Part shown: positions 39,140 through 43,950 of the stretch, piece by piece
Position numbering within the stretch: the first letter of the stretch is position 1
Layout of the letters: each line of letters begins with the position of its first letter
IMG/VR virus record: IMGVR_UViG_3300036851_000379
Location: 1 to 43,950 of that record
Strand: one strand, 5' to 3'
Length of the DNA stretch: 43,950 nt
Source: a virus
The notes under the pieces: model-generated
The model's input: the letters and a program-made list of their open reading frames with translations, nothing else
Database searches by the model: none
Told to the model about the DNA's origin: nothing
Translations under genes and position numbers: made by a program

Positions 39140-39438
39140 TCTAGGTTTCGGTTCAGGCGGCGCTCGCAGGCTGCGCGTGCTTCAGGGGTGCGATGTTGGT
39201 GGGGGCAGGTCTTCCATTCGCTCTCGGAGCTTCTCAGATGCCGCAGGGCGGCTTGCAGCGACGGATGGTGCCGGGCACAAACCTGTACCGACCGGGACTC
39301 TGGGTCTTGCTCGTCTACGTGATGTCTCTGGATGAGGCCGTGACAGTCTCCGACCGCAGGGCCGAAGAAGAACTCCACTACGCAAAATTCACGCGGGAGC
39401 CTGCGCCAGTCGCGGCGGTCATAGACGGTTCTCTCCAT
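39118..39438 (-). CDS. HNH/zinc-finger-like protein, 106 aa
   Basis: The middle reads DCHGLIQRHHVDEQDP then VCARHHPSLQAALRHL, which resembles a minimal HNH/His-Cys nuclease fold with two His pairs. A second Cys/His patch (KTCPHQH) lies later. The ATG at 39438 is a few bases after the corrected end of the HNH frame upstream. The stop TGA forms part of the lysin promoter. Confidence 0.55.
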   Translation of the reverse strand: MERTVYDRRDWRRLPREFCVVEFFFGPAVGDCHGLIQRHHVDEQDPESRSVQVCARHHPSLQAALRHLRSSESEWKTCPHQHRTPEARAACERRLNRNLDLTSEAA

Positions 39439-39692
39439 CGGGCATCTAGTCTGAGGTTAGCGTCCGAATCGGCCAGCGGTGCAGCGCATCGTGGCAGGGA
39501 CGACAAAGGTTGAAGCCAGAGAAGATTCTCCGGCACGTCATCACCTCCCTGCGAACGATAGTGGAGATGATGCGGGTCTACTCCAGGCCGCCGTTCGCAA
39601 AGCTCGCAGGGCTCATTCATGTGCTCCAGACGGAAACGCGCGATAGCCTCAGGGTCGCGGATTCGCTTGCGGGGTTTGGGGTCGGCAGTCAA
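39378..39692 (-). pseudogene. HNH endonuclease with apparent +1 frameshift
   Basis: The frame encodes a classic HNH start: PCELCERRPGVDPHHLHYRS with C29, C32 and HH41-42, then GGDDVPENLLWL. There it becomes low-complexity. Skipping one base near 39509 restores LCRPCHDALHRW, the expected zinc-binding and catalytic C-x-x-C-H end of HNH enzymes, with a stop TAG at 39446-39448 just before the next ATG. So the gene is either frameshifted, mis-assembled, or decoded by frameshifting. The TTG start overlaps the previous gene. Confidence 0.75.
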
Positions 39693-39837
39693 TGCACCTG
39701 AACTCTGTTTTGTGAGACGGATAGAGCGTCCTTACCTCTGCCACGTCCTCGCACTTCAGCGGCCGGCCGCAGTTCCAGCACTCGCGCGGTGAGTTGGGCC
39801 AGAGCTTCCATGAGAAAGCCTCAGAACTCTTTGCCAC
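39649..39837 (-). CDS. Zinc-ribbon protein, 62 aa
   Basis: CWNCGRPLKC and FRCIDC, about 24 residues apart, form a typical two-knuckle zinc ribbon. The GTG at 39837 is the nearest in-frame start and overlaps the previous gene by 17 nt; the open frame extends further to 39930. An alternative frame across the same bases ends exactly at the next TTG but lacks the Cys pattern. Confidence 0.55.
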   Translation of the reverse strand: MAKSSEAFSWKLWPNSPRECWNCGRPLKCEDVAEVRTLYPSHKTEFRCIDCRPQTPQANPRP

Positions 39838-40324
39838 AGCATCTACATCTGGCGGGGTACGCTGCGGCACGAGGGGACACCCCGCCAGATCTGAGGGCAT
39901 CACGAAGGGCATGATGCGAAAGCTGCTCATCGACCGCGCGGCGGAGCCAGTCCTTCTGCTCCGGTGGATCGAGGGAAGCCACGGCTCGATGATGAGACCA
40001 GCTCAGGCTCTTGCGGCGGGTGGAGCGTGGAACTCTCTCCGAGACGCGCAGGTACTCGCGCATCCCCTCCTCGGAGATCCCGAGACACTCGGCCGCCTGC
40101 GTCCACTGCTCCGGAAAGAGGCGCTCGCCGTACATGAGCCAGTCCCCGATCGCGAAGCGCAGGCTCTGGTGCATCCGCCCGAGCAGGAAGCCGATGGCCT
40201 CGAAGCGCTCATAAGAGAGAGAGGGATCAGAAAGATGAAGTCCGATCTGGCTGATCGCGCCGTTCTGCTCAAGCTCCGCGAGAAGTGCGATGCCACCTCT
40301 CTCCTGGACGGCGGGTGCGGACAT
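39821..40324 (-). CDS. Conserved phage protein, possible DNA-binding
   Basis: The 167-aa product includes YERFEAIGFLLGRMHQSLRF, 'IGDWLMYGERLFPEQWTQA', 'LGISEEGMREYLRVSERVP', 'SWSHHRAVASLDPPEQKDWL' and a final CRCCGKEF. This set is conserved in many actinobacterial phage and plasmid proteins of unknown function. The 'S..HH..VA.L.p..q..WL..A' part has the look of a helix-turn-helix or ParB-like module. Confidence 0.65.
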   Translation of the reverse strand: MSAPAVQERGGIALLAELEQNGAISQIGLHLSDPSLSYERFEAIGFLLGRMHQSLRFAIGDWLMYGERLFPEQWTQAAECLGISEEGMREYLRVSERVPRSTRRKSLSWSHHRAVASLDPPEQKDWLRRAVDEQLSHHALRDALRSGGVSPRAAAYPARCRCCGKEF

Positions 40325-40531
40325 CTATGAGAACTTGAGCGCCGTCTCTACTTGCACCTTGACCGGCTGCCACGAGCGGTCAGGCACGGCCACAAACTCT
40401 CCGCTGCCATCCTTTGATGCATCGAGATAAGAGCGAATAGCTGCCTTCGCGCTCGAAGCTTCAACCACCCCGAGAGGCACCCATGCGTCCGTGGCAGCTT
40501 TGCTCAGCCTGAGTACGAGGTACTTGGTCAT
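40325..40531 (-). CDS. Hypothetical 68-aa protein
   Basis: The product (MTKYLVLRLSKAATDA...) reads VLRLSKAATDAWVPLGVVEA then SAKAAIRSYLDA, like a small beta-alpha-beta domain found as an early protein in actinophages. It is joined to the ribbon-helix-helix gene by ATGA and to the next gene by TAGATG. Confidence 0.6.
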   Translation of the reverse strand: MTKYLVLRLSKAATDAWVPLGVVEASSAKAAIRSYLDASKDGSGEFVAVPDRSWQPVKVQVETALKFS

Positions 40532-40857
40532 GCGGGTATCTCCTCCTCTTTCGTTACGTAACGCAATTCCAAAATGTCCATGATGATCAATCTCATGCTC
40601 CGAGGAGAATCTGCTGCCTCAGCTTTGATCGCCTGAAACAGTCCCGGCTGAAGCCTCAAGAGCTGCGTGCGCGCCCCGAACTCCAACTTCGAGGGAGCCT
40701 CTGAGGGCGGACAGTCGAGCGAGTAGTGCTCGCATAGGATCGATCGGATGAAGTCAGACAGCGAGCGGCCATCGGCTTCCGCGTCCTTGCGCAGCTTGCG
40801 GAGGATGCGCCGGTCGATGTTGCGCAGGAGGAAGAAGCACCAGAGCTGCTCGTTCAC
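40528..40857 (-). CDS. Tandem ribbon-helix-helix regulator, leaderless
   Basis: Two RHH-like units are visible: 'FLLRNIDRRILRKLRKDAEA', then GRSLSDFIRSILCEHY, and later LLRLQPGLFQAIKAEA followed by 'DSPRSMRLIIMDILEL'. A tandem RHH chain could bind DNA as a pseudo-tetramer. The GTG at 40857 lies 6 nt after TATACT with no ribosome-binding site, so it is probably leaderless. The coding end includes the perfect palindrome CGTTACGTAACG at 40552-40563. Confidence 0.65.
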   Translation of the reverse strand: MNEQLWCFFLLRNIDRRILRKLRKDAEADGRSLSDFIRSILCEHYSLDCPPSEAPSKLEFGARTQLLRLQPGLFQAIKAEAADSPRSMRLIIMDILELRYVTKEEEIPA

Positions 40858-40863
40858 GTCACG

Positions 40864-40872
40864 AGTATATCA
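40864..40872 (-). promoter_or_regulatory. Promoter TGATATACT sharing a stop codon
   Basis: TGA (40872-40870) is the stop of the preceding gene and the TGn part of TGATATACT. TATACT (40869-40864) ends 6 nt before the GTG at 40857. Confidence 0.6.
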
Positions 40873-41040
40873 CCAGATCACGCGACGGACGCGCCGTTTG
40901 CAGCACAAACAGAAATAGTGTCCAGCCACGAGCTGCGCCCATCCCTTTCCGCAGGCACGCCTCTCCCAGTTCGAGGAATTCAACCTCACGCTCTTGAGCG
41001 TGTTGCAGTAGACAGGCACCATTAGCGGCGCGTTCTTCAT
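40870..41040 (-). CDS. Zinc-finger mini-protein, 56 aa
   Basis: AGGGGAGGGA precedes the ATG at 41040. The product (MKNAPLMVPVYCNTLK...) has Cys at CNTL, ACGKGW and CLCC, the last pair near its basic C-terminus (CLCCKRRVRRVIW). It looks like a small zinc-binding DNA or RNA protein. Its stop codon belongs to the next promoter. Confidence 0.55.
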   Translation of the reverse strand: MKNAPLMVPVYCNTLKSVRLNSSNWERRACGKGWAQLVAGHYFCLCCKRRVRRVIW

Positions 41041-41102
41041 TCCCTCCCCTGAGGATAAGAGTCCTAACGGACAGTCTCAGTCTGACAGGACGAGCCCGAG
41101 AG

Positions 41103-41339
41103 TCAACCCTCGTTCGAGGGAACTTCATGCTCCTTGCGAGAACTTTTGGCGTCTTCCCAGTAGTCGAAACCGTCAGCAATCACCAGCGGTGGCTCAAGAT
41201 AACCGGAGCGCAAGTCCACCGCCGCGCGGTAGAGCTTGCCCTCCCAGGTAACGGTATCCCCGATGAGGTAAACAGTCAGCGGCTCCCACTTGCCCCGGCG
41301 GATGGGCTCAGCTCTGGGGCGTGGCCCTGGAATGTTCAT
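41103..41339 (-). CDS. Hypothetical 78-aa protein
   Basis: The product has a basic start (MNIPGPRPRAEPIRRGKW) and a beta segment (LTVYLIGDTVTWEGKLYRAA) that resembles a small carbohydrate- or wall-binding module of the 'Y.vGd.V..nGklY.a' kind (CBM5/12-like). It overlaps the previous gene by 32 nt. Its stop lies inside a TTGACT that could be the -35 of a promoter for the next gene. Confidence 0.6.
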   Translation of the reverse strand: MNIPGPRPRAEPIRRGKWEPLTVYLIGDTVTWEGKLYRAAVDLRSGYLEPPLVIADGFDYWEDAKSSRKEHEVPSNEG

Positions 41340-41535
41340 CCGCTTCCTTGAAAATCAGCTCAGCCTCATCAGTCAGTACGTCCGCCCAGAGCCAGGAATC
41401 CTTGAGGATGAGGATGGCGTCATGCTTCTCGGCCTCCGAGGGAGAGTCGAGCGGCATGTGGTGCTTTCGGCGCAGGTAGCGCTCGAACACGGGCCGTCTC
41501 TGAAATTTCTTCGTCTCAGGCAAATTCTCGGTCAT
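41308..41535 (-). CDS. Hypothetical 75-aa protein
   Basis: The ATG at 41535 overlaps the previous stop (ATGA). The product (MTENLPETKKFQRRP...) is mixed charged and helical with a Trp pair (KDSWLWADVLTDEAEL). No family recognised. Confidence 0.6.
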   Translation of the reverse strand: MTENLPETKKFQRRPVFERYLRRKHHMPLDSPSEAEKHDAILILKDSWLWADVLTDEAELIFKEADEHSRATPQS

Positions 41536-41657
41536 CGCTCTGGCCTTCGATAGCCCATGTAGCCAAAATGGGCACCGAGCGCCATCCCGATATTGACACC
41601 AAAGAGAAACAGCCAAATCCCCATGAGCACCCAAAACGTGAGAACGAGAAACGTCAT
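41532..41657 (-). CDS. Small membrane protein, 41 aa
   Basis: The frame is bounded by ATGA overlaps at both ends. The product is one long hydrophobic segment (MTFLVLTFWVLMGIWLFLFG, then VNIGMALGAHFGYMGY) with a basic tail RRPER, so it is a predicted membrane protein of one or two helices. It could be a small lysis or exclusion peptide. Confidence 0.6.
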   Translation of the reverse strand: MTFLVLTFWVLMGIWLFLFGVNIGMALGAHFGYMGYRRPER

Positions 41658-42118
41658 CCCTTCATCATCTCCCTCACTCGCGCCGGATCAGGCGGCACGG
41701 CCCGTGTTCCATCCGTCCGCCAGAAAGACGCATCGACGGAGCCGTGGCAATCAGGGCATGGGGCGTAACCCTCAGGTTGAACCTGAACGAGCACAAAGCG
41801 ATCTCCTCCACACGTGGGGCAGGCCGTGCTCTCGCTCTGAAGATTGACCCCGCGCGTCTTACGCTGGGCCCTCTCCTCGAAAACCCGCAGCCAGTGCTTG
41901 GCGAGCGCGCTCGGGGTGAGCATCACATCCGGCATCACCTGCCGGTACATCTTCGCGCGGGTGTGGATCTCGTCCGCCAGGATGTAGCTGTCCGTGATCT
42001 CGGGCGACTGCTCGCGGATCGACTTCAGCGCTCCGTTCAGTTCTCCGCGCGCCTGCGTTTGGTCGCTGCCTGTCACTTGCGCCAGGGCTTCGTAGGCGTA
42101 GTCCCTAGATCTCGACAT
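41654..42118 (-). CDS. Zinc-ribbon protein with helical N-terminal domain
   Basis: The ATG at 42118 begins MSRSRDYAYEALAQVTGSD. The pattern 'DEIHTRAKMYRQVMPDVMLTP' then SALAKHWLRV is typical of a conserved phage protein near replication genes. It is followed by a zinc ribbon (CPTCGGDRF ... CPDCHG). It might act in replication initiation as a loader or adaptor (inference). Confidence 0.6.
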   Translation of the reverse strand: MSRSRDYAYEALAQVTGSDQTQARGELNGALKSIREQSPEITDSYILADEIHTRAKMYRQVMPDVMLTPSALAKHWLRVFEERAQRKTRGVNLQSESTACPTCGGDRFVLVQVQPEGYAPCPDCHGSVDASFWRTDGTRAVPPDPARVREMMKG

Positions 42119-42284
42119 CGCGCTTTCCAGTCTTCTCAGTCCAGATCCATGGCTTCTCCGTGAACTTCGGCCCAGGCTCATTCTTCAATTCCCGCTCAGT
42201 CTCTAGCAGATCTTCCCAGAGCGAAGTCTTTTGTGGGTCGCCGTCATCGTAGATCTTGATCTTCATCTTCGTCTTATCGCTCAT
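42105..42284 (-). CDS. Hypothetical acidic 59-aa protein
   Basis: The product (MSDKTKMKIKIYDDGD...) is a short beta start followed by charged helix with two Trp near the end (KPWIWTEK). The TAG at 42105 overlaps the next gene by 14 nt. AAGGGAGTGTGAG precedes the ATG. Confidence 0.55.
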   Translation of the reverse strand: MSDKTKMKIKIYDDGDPQKTSLWEDLLETERELKNEPGPKFTEKPWIWTEKTGKRDVEI

Positions 42285-42285
42285 C

Positions 42286-42408
42286 TCACACTCCCTTCTC
42301 TCTTCGTAGCTTGTTCTTCATCTTTAGTTCTTTGCGCGTAGCGCGCCCGGTATCCCTACCCACCACCACCCGACCGTTTCTCACAGCGTCGTCCCGTAGC
42401 GTTCTCAC
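42286..42408 (-). CDS. Candidate basic 40-aa protein
   Basis: A GTG at 42408 with GGAGG 7 nt upstream opens 40 codons, MRTLRDDAVRNGRVVVGRD, ending in a Lys/Arg-rich helix KMKNKLRREKGV. The stop is 1 nt before the next ATG. The composition suits a DNA- or RNA-binding peptide. Coding is supported only by the ribosome-binding site and the tight spacing. Confidence 0.45.
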   Translation of the reverse strand: MRTLRDDAVRNGRVVVGRDTGRATRKELKMKNKLRREKGV

Positions 42409-42606
42409 GCTGCCGCCTCCACGTGGAAGGCCGACGCAACGCTGGCAGTCCCACGTTTGACCGCCCGATGCGCTAGGCTTTGCTCACTGTTTGATTCTGC
42501 ACCGGAGCAAACAGTAGCCTCCGCCCGCGACTCGCGCAAGAGGTTTCGCGACAGCCCCCTCACTGGGGGCTGTTCGCTATCTGAGGGCGGAGAGGAGACT
42601 ACGCCC
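42409..42606. other. 198-bp non-coding gap with two dyads
   Basis: It holds ACTGTTTG (42486-42493) / CAAACAGT (42508-42515), an 8-bp inverted repeat with a 14-nt centre, and the hairpin at 42551-42573. No open reading frame with a ribosome-binding site is seen except the candidate gene that starts at 42408. An operator and terminator between two parts of the leftward block is the simplest reading. Confidence 0.45.
42551..42573. terminator. Hairpin, probable terminator
   Basis: ACAGCCCCC (42551-42559) and GGGGGCTGT (42565-42573) form a 9-bp stem with a 5-nt loop just after the stop of the recombination gene (42607). Neither side has a long T-tract, so it may be a weak terminator or an RNA-processing site. 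Confidence 0.5.
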
Positions 42607-43446
42607 TCATTCCTCGGAGATCGCAAGCTCTTGCCCTTCGAGCACCGAAGCCCAGGCCGCACGGATGTCCTCGACGCCGGGTGGAGGAAACTTTCCCGGA
42701 TCATGCTCGCGTGCGATCTTGAAGGCAGCGCCCGCTGCCACTTTGAGAAGCTCTGCCTTCATCTCCTTGCTCAGCCCGTCCGTGTTCACGGAGCCGGGGA
42801 AGAGCAGCCGGCGGGCTGCATCCGCGAAGGCGTAGAAGAGGTCATGCACGCCTTCGTCGTAGGCGGACACCATCTCGGTCACCTTCGCCCAGGAGGTGGG
42901 TCTACGCGGCGGCTCAGGGCCTTCTATGCGTACCTCCGGCTCAGCGGGCATCTCGGCTTCGGGGGTGGCCTCGTAGCCCGCCAGGGTCATCACGAACCCG
43001 AGCGGGTGTCTCAGGGCTTTGGAGACGGCGCGTGTCTGGGCCATCGAGCGAAGCGCGTAATCGTCCCGGCTCTTCCAGGTCGCTTCCGCTCGCGTGCACA
43101 TGGCCTCTGCCGCCCCCACTTCATCCCCGTTTCGGGTGCGGGCGACGACACGGGCCTCCCAGCCGTCCTCGATCGGCCGCGTCCACTCGACCACCGGGAA
43201 GACGCCCAGCATGCTCCCGAGCAGCGTCCAGCCTTCGACGTAGACATGCTTCTTACGCCCGATCTGCTTGAACAGCTCCTTGGACTCGATCACGGCAGCG
43301 AGCGCGTTAGCGGCCTCGGTCGCGCGCTCCACGACCGTCACCGGGGAAGCGTCCCCAAAGAGATTGACCGCGTGTTGCTCGCGGACGGCGGGCAGGTTCT
43401 CCATGATCTCCTCTACCTCGGCCTCGATGGTTTCGGGTTCAGACAT
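42607..43446 (-). CDS. Single-strand-annealing-type recombination protein (tentative)
   Basis: The 279-aa product contains 'GRKKHVYVEGWTLLGSMLGV', 'DEVGAAEAMCTRAEATWKSR' and 'YALRSMAQTRAVSKALRHPL', then GFVMTLAGYEATP. This set occurs in many actinophage proteins placed in recombination or single-strand-binding contexts (ERF or Rad52-like), but I am not certain of the fold. The ATG at 43446 has GGGAGAAG upstream and overlaps the previous gene by 8 nt. It is the only recombination candidate in the genome. Confidence 0.6.
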   Translation of the reverse strand: MSEPETIEAEVEEIMENLPAVREQHAVNLFGDASPVTVVERATEAANALAAVIESKELFKQIGRKKHVYVEGWTLLGSMLGVFPVVEWTRPIEDGWEARVVARTRNGDEVGAAEAMCTRAEATWKSRDDYALRSMAQTRAVSKALRHPLGFVMTLAGYEATPEAEMPAEPEVRIEGPEPPRRPTSWAKVTEMVSAYDEGVHDLFYAFADAARRLLFPGSVNTDGLSKEMKAELLKVAAGAAFKIAREHDPGKFPPPGVEDIRAAWASVLEGQELAISEE

Positions 43447-43639
43447 GACGAACTTCTCCCGAGATCCATTCGATGTCTCCATGTGCCCACAGCATTACCA
43501 CTGGTAGCTTGCCAAGATTCATGTCGAGACTGAACTCAGCTCCCAGGCGCGTGAAGTGCCGACGTAGGAACAGTTCTTCAGGCTCTCTGCGCCCAGGCAA
43601 TTTCCAGACTGCCCAAGATTCCCAGCGACGCCACTTCAT
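43439..43639 (-). CDS. Hypothetical 66-aa protein
   Basis: The product (MKWRRWESWAVWKLPG...) has five Trp and a basic first half. No family recognised. ATGA couples it to the upstream gene, and its end overlaps the recombination gene. Confidence 0.6.
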   Translation of the reverse strand: MKWRRWESWAVWKLPGRREPEELFLRRHFTRLGAEFSLDMNLGKLPVVMLWAHGDIEWISGEVRHV

Positions 43640-43827
43640 CGCAGGTACTCCGCAAGCTCGGCTGAGCAGACCGGGGAGCGCAGGAACTCATCGAGCGTCC
43701 GCCGGAGCTGTCGCTGTGCCTGCTTCGGGTCTTGCTCCTTGAGCGCGAGCGCGATCGACATGCTCAGGCTTCCAACCCAGAACGGATCGGACTTAGCGGC
43801 CTCGGGAATCAGCGTGAGCACGTTCAT
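43636..43827 (-). CDS. Hypothetical 63-aa protein
   Basis: The product (MNVLTLIPEAAKSDPF...) is helical and amphipathic. Its ATG overlaps the stop of the gene at 4-294 once the circle is closed, so the junction is inside an operon. No family recognised. Confidence 0.65.
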   Translation of the reverse strand: MNVLTLIPEAAKSDPFWVGSLSMSIALALKEQDPKQAQRQLRRTLDEFLRSPVCSAELAEYLR

Positions 43828-43950
43828 CAGGCCCAGCCTCCTCGGTCAATCACGCGTTGAAGCTCAACGCGCTTGGGGTCATTGGGCTCATAGGCTTCCA
43901 GGTCTTCCTCGGTCACGCGCACGTAACCGCGTGCCGCGTCTTGACCTTCG
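43824..43950. repeat. Terminal direct repeat, right copy
   Basis: Identical to 1-127. It contains only the 3' part of the 96-aa gene (start at 294 in the left copy), so no additional gene is present here. Confidence 0.97.

Noticed and set aside
39649-39812. Alternative minus-strand frame opening near 39810 and ending exactly at the TTG at 39692
   Set aside because: It has a tidy TTGA overlap, but the other frame carries the clear CWNCG/CIDC zinc ribbon, so that one is taken as the gene.
42457-43533. 358-codon open frame on the + strand
   Set aside because: Antisense to the recombination gene and its neighbour, in the mirror frame of a GC-rich coding region; composition is low-complexity Arg/Gly/His with no motif and no ribosome-binding site.
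1-43950. tRNA genes, CRISPR arrays, integrase and attachment site
   Set aside because: No cloverleaf with a T-arm GTTCRA pattern outside genes, no spaced repeats, no Tyr or Ser recombinase motifs and no tRNA-like attP were seen on either strand by eye.

Overview
The window is the complete genome of a tailed, siphovirus-type bacteriophage. Bases 1-127 are repeated exactly at 43824-43950, so the contig closes into a circle of 43,823 bp and the repeat is most simply the assembler overlap. The GC-rich sequence, leaderless genes (start codon 6-7 nt after a -10 box), TP901-type tape measure, and holin, capsid protease and tail tube of actinobacteriophage type point to an actinobacterial host. That host call is an inference; nothing in the window names a genus. 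I see no integrase, no clear lysogeny repressor, no tRNA and no CRISPR array.

Layout. Two divergent transcription blocks leave a control region at 3493-3757, which holds a promoter on each strand, a 20-bp perfect dyad, a pair of GATGCA dyads and GC-rich hairpins. The rightward block (3758-36683) starts with a regulator and a run of small exported or membrane proteins (4257-6382). It continues with the terminase subunits, a secreted DUF1996-like protein, and a cassette of four GT-A glycosyltransferases plus a sugar-nucleotide epimerase (9564-13820). After these come a lone E3-binding-type domain protein, cell-wall enzymes (14334-15882), portal, a set of repetitive surface-type virion proteins (17815-22504), capsid protease, a fifth glycosyltransferase, major capsid protein, tail tube, connectors, tail assembly chaperones, tape measure, distal tail proteins and a holin. 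A bidirectional hairpin terminator at 36686-36723 ends the block.

The leftward block runs from 43827 down to 36749 and, across the circle junction, from 3492 down to 4. It is made of about 35 tightly packed small genes: zinc-ribbon mini-proteins, ribbon-helix-helix proteins, an HNH gene with an apparent frameshift, a transglycosylase-type lysin, and a recombination protein of the single-strand-annealing kind. No DNA polymerase, helicase or primase is recognisable, so replication probably relies on the host.

Most genes overlap by 1-4 nt (ATGA, GTGA, TTGA, TAATG), implying strong translational coupling. Two features stand out. One is a dispersed glycosylation cassette, with one member wedged between the capsid protease and capsid genes, suggesting a glycosylated virion. 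The other is a promoter design in which the stop codon TGA of one gene is part of the extended -10 box TGATATACT of the next. An 11-mer, GTTACGTGACG, also recurs five times on the + strand of the rightward block, in two different reading frames.
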